Shown: piece by piece, positions 8,649-16,327 of the stretch | Layout: the number at the start of each line of letters is the position of its first letter | Position numbering within the stretch: the stretch's first letter is position 1 | DNA from: CAYSFW01 sp964620675 | GTDB lineage: Bacteria > Pseudomonadota > Gammaproteobacteria > UWMA-0217 | Reading direction: 5' to 3' | Length of the DNA: 64,000 bases | NCBI GenBank assembly: GCA_964620675.1 | Contig: CAZUJU010000008.1 | Span: 1 to 64,000 of the forward strand | Position numbers and translations under genes: made by a program | Notes under the pieces: generated by a model | Told to the model about the DNA's origin: nothing | Seen by the model: only the letters and a program-made list of their open reading frames with translations | Database searches by the model: none

Positions 8649-9076
8649 GGTGCTCCAGTCTTTGAGAAAGCGATCTGCGACGGGTTCATTGGCCGGTCGT
8701 CAGGTTTGGATCGGTCCCAATTCCGCCTCGAACAACCCCACTGGGATAGGGTGCCGTCGGGGAATTCTCTATATCATTAACCATGATGAGGTTAATTAGA
8801 ATGGTTCTAAACCAAGTTGATCTAAGTCAAAGAAAGCGCCGATTTCGGTAACGCCGAAGCTTCTATTCGCGACATCGACTCGACGTTACCGTCGACTCGA
8901 ACTAGCATTTGAAGCGTGGATCGATCGTCGTTCGATAAGTCAGATCGGGCCGAGTTTCGCGGCAGTTCAGGCCTCGGAAGTCCCTATACGGGGGTGCGGG
9001 CTGGGCGCATTCCGAGCCGGTGTCAGCGGTGGACCGTAACCCTGTCGCAGTAACCTGCAAACAACGTGAGGTGACT
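8649..9076. other. divergent promoter region between ccpA and the discoidin-like gene
   Basis: 428 bases. The part near 8755-8835 is AT-rich compared with its surroundings and carries the FNR-like box; possible minus-strand -10 sequences (TAATTA or TAACCT) lie about 20-30 bases beyond it. The segment from about 8840 to 9060 shows no gene or clear repeat. Confidence 0.5.
8817..8830 (-). promoter_or_regulatory. FNR/ANR-like binding site upstream of ccpA
   Basis: Minus-strand TTGACTTAGATCAA against the FNR consensus TTGAT-N4-ATCAA: one mismatch. If the start of transcription is near 8782 the box would be centred close to -41.5, the class II activation position. The box lies in a locally AT-rich stretch and upstream of a gene type often controlled by FNR. 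Confidence 0.6.
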
Positions 9077-9550
9077 ATGCGCAAGATGATCGTGCCGAAA
9101 GTCGACGCAAACTCGACATCCACGGCGCGCGAGTGGCTTGATATTCCCGCATTGGCACGGGTCGAACTGACGTCGGAAGATTCGGCATTTCCGTTTGAGT
9201 CCGCCGTAGACGGTTCGAACGGCTCTGGCTGGCGCGCCGCGGCTTCCGGGCGACAAACGCTGCGGCTGCTATTCGACGCGCCGCAACGCGTCGCGGCGAT
9301 CGATCTTGAGTTTGAAGAGGTCGAGTTCAGTCGCACCCACGAATTCGCCTTGCGCTGGTCGGCTGATGGCGGCCGGACCTTTCGAGAAATCGTCCGCCAG
9401 CAATTCAACTTCGCGCCGCCGGATGTGACCGTGGAGCGCGAAACTTACACCGTTGATTTAGCTGGCGTGACGGTGTTGGAACTCGTGATCGTGCCCGACA
9501 TCAGTGGCGGTGCCGCCCGCGCCGGGGTTCGAGCATGGCGTCTGGCTTGA
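9077..9550 (+). CDS. small discoidin (F5/8 type C)-like protein
   Basis: 157 residues with no signal peptide. Pattern typical of galactose-binding-like jelly-roll domains: LTSEDSAFPFESAVDG near the start, GWRAAASGRQTLRLLFDAPQRV in the middle, then WSADGGRTFREIVRQQFNF and a final VPDISGG...VRAWRL. GAGGTGACT directly precedes the chosen ATG. It lies 54 bases upstream of glgC on the same strand, so a role in glycogen or another carbohydrate is suggested by context only. The absence of an export signal is unusual for this fold and agrees with a cytoplasmic carbohydrate partner. Confidence 0.65.
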   Translation: MRKMIVPKVDANSTSTAREWLDIPALARVELTSEDSAFPFESAVDGSNGSGWRAAASGRQTLRLLFDAPQRVAAIDLEFEEVEFSRTHEFALRWSADGGRTFREIVRQQFNFAPPDVTVERETYTVDLAGVTVLELVIVPDISGGAARAGVRAWRLA

Positions 9551-9604
9551 TGGCGCCTGCAGGTACCGTCGGCGCGGTTGCGCTTATTTACTGGAACGAA
9601 AACT

Positions 9605-10879
9605 ATGATTAGTCATACCCATCAACGTTTTGTCAGTTTATTGACCCGCAAAACGCTCGCCTTGGTGCTCGCCGGTGGGCGCGGTTCACGTTTGTACGAA
9701 CTCACCGATTGGCGCGCGAAGCCCGCGGTGCCGTTCGGCGGTAAGTTTCGAATTGTGGATTTTCCGTTGTCCAACGCGCTGAACTCCGGCATCCGTCGAA
9801 TCGGGGTGCTGACGCAATACAAAGCGCACTCGTTGGTGCGGCATCTCGGCGATGGCTGGAGCGGGTTCAGAAAAGAGCTTGGAGAGTTCGTCGAGATCCT
9901 GCCGGCCTCGCAACGGATTGACAGTGGCTGGTACAGCGGCACTGCCGACGCGATTTATCAGAACCTCGACATCATTCGAACCCATCGCCCTGAGTACGTC
10001 TTGATCCTTTCGGGTGATCACATTTACAAAATGGATTACGGCGCGATGCTGGCCTTTCATGCCGAAAAGAACGCGGATATGTCGATTTCGTGTCTTGAAG
10101 TGCCGGTCGAGGAGGCCGCTGGCGCTTTTGGCGTGATCGAGGTCGACGAAGACGGCCGCGTGGTGGGATTCGAAGAGAAGCCGGCGCAACCGCGCGAGAT
10201 CCCGGGCAAGCCGGGCATGTGCCTGGCCTCGATGGGCAACTATATTTTCAATACCGGCTTCTTATACGAGCAATTGATTGCGGATGCGGATCGCACCGAT
10301 TCCGAGCACGATTTCGGGAACAATATCATTCCGGGCATCATCAATATCTGCCGGGTATTCGCCTATCCGTTCCGCGATCCGCTCACTGGCAAACGCGCGT
10401 ATTGGCGTGACGTCGGCACCCTGGATGCGTTCTGGGAGGCGAATATGGAGCTGTTGGCGGTGACGCCGGAGTTGAATCTCTACGACAGCGATTGGCCGAT
10501 TCTGACCTACCAGGCGCAGTTGCCACCGGCCAAGTTTATTTTCAATAGCGACGAGCGGCGCGGCATGGCGGTTGACTCGATGGTTTCGGGTGGCTGCGTC
10601 ATCTCCGGCGCGCAACTTGATCGGGCGCTGCTGTTTTCCAACGTTAAGGTCAATTCCTACGCCAAAATCAATCAGACTGTCGTGTTGCCGGACGTAATCG
10701 TCGGGCGTCACGCACGGATCACCGGTGCCATCCTCGATCGAGGTTGCGAGATTCCCGAGGGTGTGGTGATTGGTGAGGATCACGACCACGATCGCGAGCG
10801 CGGTTTCCGCGTGACGCAAAAGGGCGTCGTACTGGTGACGCCGGACATGTTGAAACAACCCACTCACGTCTTGCGCTAG
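9605..10879 (+). CDS. glgC: glucose-1-phosphate adenylyltransferase
   Basis: 424-residue ADP-glucose pyrophosphorylase, the committed step of bacterial glycogen synthesis (glucose-1-phosphate plus ATP to ADP-glucose). N-terminal nucleotidyltransferase motif LVLAGGRGSRLYELT (the GGRG loop), PAVPFGGKFRIVDF, YSGTADAIYQN, and SGDHIYKMDY are all present; the C-terminal left-handed beta-helix covers about residues 310-420. Residue numbers and length match E. coli GlgC. The start was set at ATG 9605 (MISHTHQRF), giving the family's usual short N-terminal extension; the upstream alternative is a TTG. Likely co-transcribed with the preceding discoidin-like gene. Confidence 0.95.
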   Translation: MISHTHQRFVSLLTRKTLALVLAGGRGSRLYELTDWRAKPAVPFGGKFRIVDFPLSNALNSGIRRIGVLTQYKAHSLVRHLGDGWSGFRKELGEFVEILPASQRIDSGWYSGTADAIYQNLDIIRTHRPEYVLILSGDHIYKMDYGAMLAFHAEKNADMSISCLEVPVEEAAGAFGVIEVDEDGRVVGFEEKPAQPREIPGKPGMCLASMGNYIFNTGFLYEQLIADADRTDSEHDFGNNIIPGIINICRVFAYPFRDPLTGKRAYWRDVGTLDAFWEANMELLAVTPELNLYDSDWPILTYQAQLPPAKFIFNSDERRGMAVDSMVSGGCVISGAQLDRALLFSNVKVNSYAKINQTVVLPDVIVGRHARITGAILDRGCEIPEGVVIGEDHDHDRERGFRVTQKGVVLVTPDMLKQPTHVLR

Positions 10880-10898
10880 CGGTCCTAGCGATCGGCCG

Positions 10899-11348
10899 GT
10901 GATCGCAGCCGAGGCGCAGGTTCGCATCGAGCGGCCAATCGCGGTCGTGTTTCAGTACGTCGCGATTGAGTTTTTTGCAAATTATCGCAAGTGGTCGCCG
11001 GAAGTCATTGCGCTTGAACCGTCCGTGCCCGGCCCTATCACCGTCGGAGTGACGGCGTTGCAGGTTCGGCGCGACTTTGGCTACCGCTCGAAGGCGCGGT
11101 TCCGGGTGAGTCAGCTTGAATTCGAGCGACGGCTGTGCTTCGAGGCGCTGACGCGTCCACGCTTTCGGATCACCTACCGCTTTGAGCCGGATAATGGCGC
11201 CACCCGCTTGATATTCACCTTTGAACTCGACCCCGAGCGTTATTGGTTACCCTTTCGCCGCGCGATTGCGCAGGCGACACAGGGTGCGAGCGAGGCGGTG
11301 GTGAGGCGTATCAAGTTCTTGCTGGAATCGAGCGGCGGGGCGGAGTGA
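10899..11348 (+). CDS. SRPBCC (START-like) superfamily protein
   Basis: 149 residues with the layout of a polyketide cyclase/START-like fold: an opening beta strand with IERPIAVVFQYV (helix after the first strand), FFANYRKWSPEV, central strands, RFRITYRFEPDNGATRLIFTFEL, and a long C-terminal helix (about 120-145). Such proteins bind hydrophobic ligands in a cavity; the ligand cannot be predicted. It starts about 20 bases after glgC and may be in the same transcript. The GTG/ATG start is uncertain. Confidence 0.65.
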   Translation: MIAAEAQVRIERPIAVVFQYVAIEFFANYRKWSPEVIALEPSVPGPITVGVTALQVRRDFGYRSKARFRVSQLEFERRLCFEALTRPRFRITYRFEPDNGATRLIFTFELDPERYWLPFRRAIAQATQGASEAVVRRIKFLLESSGGAE

Positions 11349-11485
11349 GCGGTTCGTCCATGAACCGCGTCAAGCGACCCGGCCTCATCTGGCTGGGTCT
11401 TCGGTGCGTTGAATTTAAAGCGATTTTTTGCAGAAGTGCCAGTGATCTCTAGGGCGACTGTAAAATAAATTAATGGAATTGAGAT

Positions 11486-11502
11486 GTCCTATTTTATAGG
11501 AC
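11486..11502. promoter_or_regulatory. short inverted repeat in an AT-rich spacer
   Basis: GTCCTATTTTATAGGAC: 7-base arms around TTT, in a stretch (11461-11502) clearly more AT-rich than the surroundings. The spacer 11349-11645 has no gene; this hairpin could be an operator or part of a terminator for the glgC-side transcript. No T-run follows on the plus strand. Confidence 0.3.
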
Positions 11503-11645
11503 TATAACGCACCCTGTTGCCGGTGAGGATCTGGACTGACGAGGAGGAACGGCGCAAGCGATTCGCGTTGCGATTCAAAACGATCTCGAAACGATACGGC
11601 GGTGAGGACCGCCGTATCGTACAGGCCCGTCAAGTGGCGAATCGC

Positions 11646-11987
11646 CTACTGTGCGGACGGCGCCGGCGCCGGCGCCGGTGCCGCAGGAATGGTCGGCGCA
11701 ACCGGGGCGTAACCATAGCCATAGCCCGGATAACCATAGCCATAACCCGGTGCGCCCCAGCCACCACCGTAACCGTAACCGGGATATCCGCCATAGCCGT
11801 ACCCTGGGTAGCCGCCGTAGCCATAGCCGGGGTAGCCGCCGCCCCATGGGCCGCCGCCATACCCCCACGGATTGCTGCCGCGCCATCCGCGGTCCCAACC
11901 ATTGTTATTCCACCATGCGCTGGCGGAGGTTGAAGCCAACAGCAGCAGAGCCGTGCCGGCGATCATGACGAGTTTTGATTTTTGCAT
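11646..11987 (-). CDS. secreted Gly/Tyr-rich protein, sulfur globule protein-like
   Basis: 113 residues: signal peptide (about 1-24, ending SASA-WW), then WWNNNGWDRGWRGSNPWGYG and a low-complexity region of GYPGYGYG repeats, ending in an Ala/Pro tail. This composition and the N-terminal signal match the sulfur globule envelope proteins (Sgp) of Chromatiaceae, which coat intracellular-looking but periplasmic sulfur deposits. Start chosen at ATG 11987, preceded by AGGTGAGAAG; the longer frame lacks an export signal at its beginning. A promoter-like pair lies 47-76 bases upstream. Low-complexity sequence makes exact orthology (SgpA, B or C) impossible to judge by eye. Confidence 0.75.
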   Translation of the reverse strand: MQKSKLVMIAGTALLLLASTSASAWWNNNGWDRGWRGSNPWGYGGGPWGGGYPGYGYGGYPGYGYGGYPGYGYGGGWGAPGYGYGYPGYGYGYAPVAPTIPAAPAPAPAPSAQ

Positions 11988-12033
11988 GAGCTTCTCACCT
12001 TCTCGTTTCGATTGACGAAAATCCTGATTCAAA

Positions 12034-12063
12034 AATATCCCTACAAAGACCGTGTGCTTGCAA
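12034..12063 (-). promoter_or_regulatory. possible promoter of the sulfur globule-like gene
   Basis: On the minus strand TTGCAA (4 of 6 to the -35 consensus) and GATATT (4 of 6 to the -10) are 18 bases apart, and the ATG follows after about 47 bases with a good ribosome site. Confidence 0.4.
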
Positions 12064-12236
12064 AGATAATCGGTGGCTCGGCGCTTGGCAAATGTTGATT
12101 TCACGGGATAAAGCGCTGCGGGTGCGTGTGTTTAACTTGGATTAATTTTCTCTCGCGATCTCCTCGCCGGACGCCTCGACCGCGGCGTAGTTTCCGTCTC
12201 ACGACGCCCGTGTGGAGCATTGGCGCCTCACGTCCC

Positions 12237-12446
12237 CCGTTGGGATCGGCGTTCAGGGTGACGACTTGGTCGACCCGACGCCGGGCTTTGANNNNNNNNN
12301 NNNNNNNNNNNNNNNNNNNNNNNNNNNNNNNNNNNNNNNNNNNNNNNNNNNNNNNNNNNNNNNNNNNNNNNNNNNNNNNNNNNNNNNNNNNCCGTTGGGA
12401 TCGGCGTTCAGGGTGACGACTTGGTCGACCCGACGCCGGGCTTTGA
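12237..12446. other. 100-N assembly gap with identical 55-base flanks
   Basis: Bases 12292-12391 are exactly 100 N, the usual placeholder for a gap of unknown size. The 55 bases before it (12237-12291, starting CCGTTGGGATCGGCG) are repeated exactly right after it (12392-12446). The stretch 12105-12587 around it has no gene I can support; after the gap a 40-residue frame (DLQYLDEGILELNLKTPPEG, bases about 12470-12584) may be a remnant of an unidentified gene. Confidence 0.95.
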
Positions 12447-12587
12447 CGGAATTGAGTTCCCTGCTACGCAGCGCTCGTACCGCGCGACTTGCAATACCTG
12501 GACGAAGGGATTCTGGAGCTGAATTTAAAAACGCCGCCGGAAGGTCGTCCGTGTGTCGTGGTCCGGGTGGCGGTTGCACGCTAGATC

Positions 12588-12850
12588 TCAAAACGCCAGC
12601 AAGTCATGGATCGCTCGGTCGATCTTGCGGCTGGAGAAGGTGCCGGTGGCGTAATCGTAGCTCAGCAGCAAAAGCAGGAGTGCCCGGTGATCGGCATCGC
12701 TGCCACGACCCGCATAGGCGCGTTCCACCTCGGACAAGTCCGGCCCTTCGAAGACGTCCACGACCTAGCGCGCCAGATGCGCCTTGGGTAGCCAATCCTG
12801 TACCGACGGCGGGAGCAGGTGTCCGTGTCCCGGTCTATCGGGTGAAATGC
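12588..12850 (-). pseudogene. degraded N-terminal fragment of an IS1182-family transposase
   Basis: The minus strand encodes, in one frame, LLPPSVQDWLPKAHLAR, a stop (TAG), VVDVFEGPDLSEVERAYAGR and YDYATGTFSSRKIDRAIHDL before a TGA. This is the N-terminal signature of IS1182-type transposases (QDWLP.HLAR, then YGYATG.FSSRKIE). The in-frame TAG replaces the Tyr or Phe usual after LAR, several conserved residues differ, and the whole DDE catalytic part is missing, so it is dead. It lies next to the assembly gap; no terminal inverted repeats could be located. Confidence 0.8.
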
Positions 12851-13004
12851 CATCTCTGTCTTCGGCGTTTTCTGTCCCAACCCTTTTTTTACGCGTCGCT
12901 TCGCTTAGGGTGGATGGGTAAGTCCGACAGGCGACCAGACGGATACGGTCGATCGCGCCGGTGGCGTGTTACCAGCGGCCGTTTGATCGCGCGGCCGGGC
13001 GCGG

Positions 13005-14369
13005 TCAGCCGCTCGGCAACGAAATGCCGGTGACCTTTTTGTACAACGAGACCGCGTAGGAGTCGGTCATGCCGGAGATAAAATCCGTGAGGTGCAGCAG
13101 GCGCAGGTATGGATCGGGTTCCGGCGCGCGCGCCGGGCCGATGAATTGCTCCGGAATCAGCCGTATCAGCATCCGGCTGCGCGGCGAGGCGTCCTTGCCG
13201 TGCTCGGCGATATCGTCCAGCACTTGGGCGAAGCGATCGAGCAGGCCGCTGATGACCTCGAATCCGGCCGCCTGGATCTCGACCACCTCCTGGGCGCAGT
13301 AGATGCGCATGCGCGCGGCGTCGATCAGGCCTTCCATTTCACGATGCTGCGGGATCGCGTCGAGCAGGGGCGTATCGTAGCGGCCGGTGAGCATGTCCGG
13401 CTCGTGATCGAGAAAACACTCCAGTGCCTGGCGGATCGCCTCGTTGATCACCTTGGCGCGCAAGAACTCAACCTGCTGCTGGGGGTGGCGGATACGCTCT
13501 AGCCGCGGTTGTTGTTGCGCGTGGTCGCGAAGCAACGGCCAAAATAGCGCGTACACCTCGTCAAACGTGAAGTAACCCAGGCGGTAACCGTCTTCGATGT
13601 CGATGACGCGGTAGCTGATGTCGTCGGCGGCCTCGACCAGAAACGCGAGCGGGTGGCGGTGCCAGATCGCGTGTACCGGATGGCGCCGCAGCAAACCGGT
13701 GGTTGCCGCGACCTCCTCGAACAAGGCGCGATCGGCGTGCGTGAACCCCTGTTTTTTCGCCGCTACGCCGTCGAATCGGCTGCCGCCGAGCCAGGCCTCG
13801 CGCGGATACTTGGTAAAGGCGGCGAGCGTGGCGCTGGTGAGTTGCAAGCCGCCGGGATTATCGGGGTTTTGCAGCCGGGTGAGGATGCGAAAGCCTTGGG
13901 CGTTGCCCTCGAAGGTCTGGATATCCTCGCGTTCGCTGTCGCGCAGGATCGCGACGCGGCGCTGGCCGTAGTCGCCGTGCGTTGCCCAATAGCGAATCGC
14001 ATCCTCGCCGGAGTGGCCGAAGGGCGGGTTGCCGATGTCGTGCGCAAGACACGCCGCGGCGCAGATATCGCCAAAATCCGAGGCCTCGTAATCGCGCAGC
14101 GCATGGCGCGCGATGATCTGCTCGCCGGCCAGCGTACCGAGCGAGCGGCCGATGCTGGAGGCCTCCAGGCTGTGCGTGAGGCGGGTGCGCACATAGTCGA
14201 CCTGCGACAGCGGGAATACTTGGGTCTTATCCTGCATCCGGCGAAACGCCGAATTGAACACGATACGGTCGACGTCGCGCTGAAAATCCGTGCGCGCGGG
14301 CGATGCGCTCGAGGCTTGGTCGGAGCCGAGGCGCTTGCGGGATAGCAGTTGATTCCAGTCCATGCTCAT
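13005..14369 (-). CDS. dgt: deoxyguanosinetriphosphate triphosphohydrolase (dGTPase)
   Basis: 454-residue HD-domain enzyme cleaving dGTP or other dNTPs to the nucleoside and triphosphate; it takes part in nucleotide pool control. Begins MDWNQLLSRKRLG, followed by DFQRDVDRIVFNSAFRRMQD, the TRLTHSLEASSIGRSLG motif with the first metal-binding His, the HD pair in CLAHDIGNPPFGHSGE, and the late metal ligand region EAADDISYRVIDIEDG. All are typical for Dgt. Length agrees with the type 1/2 bacterial proteins. Downstream on its strand lies the IS remnant and assembly gap, upstream the repeat elements R2 and M1. Confidence 0.93.
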   Translation of the reverse strand: MSMDWNQLLSRKRLGSDQASSASPARTDFQRDVDRIVFNSAFRRMQDKTQVFPLSQVDYVRTRLTHSLEASSIGRSLGTLAGEQIIARHALRDYEASDFGDICAAACLAHDIGNPPFGHSGEDAIRYWATHGDYGQRRVAILRDSEREDIQTFEGNAQGFRILTRLQNPDNPGGLQLTSATLAAFTKYPREAWLGGSRFDGVAAKKQGFTHADRALFEEVAATTGLLRRHPVHAIWHRHPLAFLVEAADDISYRVIDIEDGYRLGYFTFDEVYALFWPLLRDHAQQQPRLERIRHPQQQVEFLRAKVINEAIRQALECFLDHEPDMLTGRYDTPLLDAIPQHREMEGLIDAARMRIYCAQEVVEIQAAGFEVISGLLDRFAQVLDDIAEHGKDASPRSRMLIRLIPEQFIGPARAPEPDPYLRLLHLTDFISGMTDSYAVSLYKKVTGISLPSG

Positions 14370-14423
14370 ACGCGCGGCATTGTACCGACTTAGGCCGCCG
14401 GGGAGCAGGGTTGCGGTGCGATT

Positions 14424-14473
14424 GGCTCGGAGCGGCTTTCATTCTCCGAGGCGGTGTCCGCGCCACGAAAGTT
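14424..14473. repeat. intergenic repeat R2, copy 3 (partial, inverse)
   Basis: The reverse complement reads ACTTTCGTGGCGCGGACACC and continues with a close match to the first 50 bases of the copies at 5110 and 60355. Only the left part of the element is present. It touches the left terminus of the MITE-like element M1 at 14472. Confidence 0.65.
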
Positions 14474-14717
14474 AAACCTAGATTCCTCGGTTGACCGCTC
14501 GTTCGGGTACGTAACGTGCTGTATTCTCGGAAATACTGTGGTGAATTCGGCTTCACCTTCCGGGTGTACGCGCTACGGGCCCGAGTGCACGGCCTTCGGG
14601 GCGCATGGCTGCGTTGCAATTCCTTGGAATGGAACAACCATTCCGCGTCGTTGCGCCTGGCCCTGCACCCCGAATACCGCCCACTCGGGCACGTCCAACC
14701 GAGGATTCTAGGTTAAA
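14472..14717. mobile_element. MITE-like element M1, copy 1
   Basis: About 246 bases bounded by inverted ends: the left end contains CCTAGATTCCTCGGTTG (14477-14493) and the right end, read in reverse, CCTAGAATCCTCGGTTG; over 22 bases 20 match. Interior is non-coding, with a small hairpin GGAATGG-AACAA-CCATTCC. A second copy lies at 59849-60165 and is nearly 90 percent alike by eye over the first 200 bases. No transposase gene, so mobility would depend on an enzyme elsewhere. Conspicuous six-frame openness arises from base composition, not from a gene. Confidence 0.75.
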
Positions 14718-14761
14718 CGTTCGTTGCCGCGCACGGGGCGGATAATGTTAACCCGCCGCGT

Positions 14762-15322
14762 TCAGGCCGCGATCGATTCAGGCAGCGGTTGCACCCGCAA
14801 CGGTTGGCCGCGTTCAAGCGCGCTCCGGTACGGAGTCAGTTCGTCGGCCGAATCGCTTTGCAGCACGACGACGATCCGGCCGGCTTCGATCTCGGCGTGC
14901 AGTTGCGCGAGCGCGTGCTCGGGCATCCCTTCGCGATGTAACGCGACCGACACCTCCGATAGGGCCGCCGCGCCGGCCAACGCGCCGCCGCCGAGTACCG
15001 CGCCGGTCGTCGCGCCGGCGATGGCGTTGACCAAGGGTCCGATCACCAGCACCGTCCCCAAGCCCGGAATCAGGAACACACCGATGGCGCCCGCCAGCGC
15101 GCCGAGCAGTCCGCCCCAGATCGCGCCGTGCGAAGCCCACACCCGTGCGCGTTCGCCGACTTCCGGGTAAACCACCCCGAGCACGTCGTCGCCGCTGTGC
15201 TGCAACTTACCGAGTACCGAGATTCGGTCCATTGGAAAGCCGGCCTCGATCAGCGCATCGACCGCGCGCTGGGCGTTCGCTTCGGCGCCGTAGATGGCGA
15301 GCAGAAATTGACGTTCGAGCAT
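14762..15322 (-). CDS. glycine-zipper membrane-associated protein (DUF1269-like)
   Basis: 186 residues. N-terminal alpha/beta part like general stress protein 17M-type domains (AEANAQRAVDALIEAGFPMDRISVL), then a long Gly/Ala-rich hydrophobic stretch (about 68-125: GAIWGGLLGALAGAIGVFL ... GATTGAVLGGGALAGAAAL) with glycine-zipper spacing, then a second alpha/beta piece (LHREGMPEHALAQLHAEIEAGRIVVVLQ). The two flanking parts look like duplicates of one ferredoxin-like unit separated by a membrane hairpin, a layout seen in proteins annotated as DUF1269 or as stress-linked. Function unknown. About 100 bases upstream of it lies the ABC permease gene, same strand. Confidence 0.65.
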   Translation of the reverse strand: MLERQFLLAIYGAEANAQRAVDALIEAGFPMDRISVLGKLQHSGDDVLGVVYPEVGERARVWASHGAIWGGLLGALAGAIGVFLIPGLGTVLVIGPLVNAIAGATTGAVLGGGALAGAAALSEVSVALHREGMPEHALAQLHAEIEAGRIVVVLQSDSADELTPYRSALERGQPLRVQPLPESIAA

Positions 15323-15424
15323 AGTGGAACCCTTTGTTTGGCGCTTGTTTAACTGTTCTGATTGGGATCCGGCACGCGGAACTCAAGGATCCCACGCGCG
15401 GCACAAGGCGATTGCGCTCGGGGC

Positions 15425-16198
15425 TCAACTCCGTAGTCCGATGCCGCGTCGCAACAGCCAGATGCAGAACATAAACAGCGCCAGATTGAACACGACGATG
15501 ATCGCGAGCGAGGTGCCGAGATCGATATCACTGATACCGATCAGGCCATAGCGAAAGGCGTTGATCATGTACAGGATCGGGTTCAGCAGGGACACCTTTT
15601 GCCAGAACTCCGGCAACAGCGAAATCGAATAGAAGATCCCGCCGAGGTAGGTGAGTGGGGTCAATACGAAGGTCGGAACAATCGAAATGTCGTCGAAGCT
15701 TTGCGCGTACACCGCGTTGATGAATCCCGCCAGGGAAAACAGCGACGAGGTGAGCGTGGCGACGACGACGATGACCAGCGGGTGATGGGCGTTGAGGTCA
15801 GCGAAAAACAGCGAAACCCCGGTGACCGCAAGCCCCACCGCCAACCCGCGCACGACACCCCCGCCAAGATAGCCGAACAGGATGACGTAACTCGGCACCG
15901 GTGACACCAGCATTTCCTCGATGCTGTGGGAGAACTTGGCGAGGTAGAACGATGACACCACGTTGGCATAAGAATTGGTGATGATCGCCATCAGGATCAG
16001 CCCCGGTACAATGAACTCCACATAGCTCACGCCCTCCATTTCGCCGATCCGCGGCCCGATCAGGCCACCGAAGATGACGAAGTACAGCCCGGTGGTGATG
16101 GCCGGGGGTAGGATCGTCTGTATCCAGATCCGCGCGAAGCGCAGGATCTCTTTGATCAAGATCGTGTTGAACGCGACGAGTTTCTCCCGTGGCGACAT
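15425..16198 (-). CDS. yadH: ABC-2 type transporter permease (YadH-like)
   Basis: 257 residues with six membrane spans, typical of the ABC-2/YadH permease family: EILRFARIWIQTILPPAITTGLYFVIFGGLIG at the start, then EFIVPGLILMAIITNSYANV, and the conserved SFDDISIVPTFVLTPLTYLGGIFYS. The partner ATPase (YadG type) is normally the gene directly upstream; here the only candidate is at 24997-25980, same strand, with 8.8 kb of other genes between. Substrate unknown; transport direction would be export or a role in the envelope. Confidence 0.9.
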   Translation of the reverse strand: MSPREKLVAFNTILIKEILRFARIWIQTILPPAITTGLYFVIFGGLIGPRIGEMEGVSYVEFIVPGLILMAIITNSYANVVSSFYLAKFSHSIEEMLVSPVPSYVILFGYLGGGVVRGLAVGLAVTGVSLFFADLNAHHPLVIVVVATLTSSLFSLAGFINAVYAQSFDDISIVPTFVLTPLTYLGGIFYSISLLPEFWQKVSLLNPILYMINAFRYGLIGISDIDLGTSLAIIVVFNLALFMFCIWLLRRGIGLRS

Positions 16199-16327
16199 GG
16201 CTGGAGCGGCCGGGTTAGGTCAGGGACGCCAAGGATGCCGATGAACGCCGCGCGCGTCGAGAGCCGGCGCGTAGAACCGGCACTCAAGCCTCCACGAAAC
16301 CTGCCACGCCAAAGTTCGCGCCGACGC

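Noticed and set aside
11700..11850. Short tandem DNA repeats resembling a CRISPR or minisatellite
   Set aside because: They encode the GYPGYGYG repeats of the sulfur globule-like protein, have no spacers of equal size and no cas genes nearby.
12237..12446. 55-base direct repeats as a target duplication of a transposon
   Set aside because: Far too long for a target duplication and separated by exactly 100 N, so an assembly artefact is much more likely.
12212..13033. Open frame running across the N gap
   Set aside because: It exists only because N codons are neutral; the sequence after the gap is antisense to a transposase remnant.
14454..14711. 85-codon frame inside M1, similar to one in the second copy
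   Set aside because: The similarity is at DNA level over the whole element including its ends; the frames lack ribosome sites and the second copy has a different tail due to an insert.
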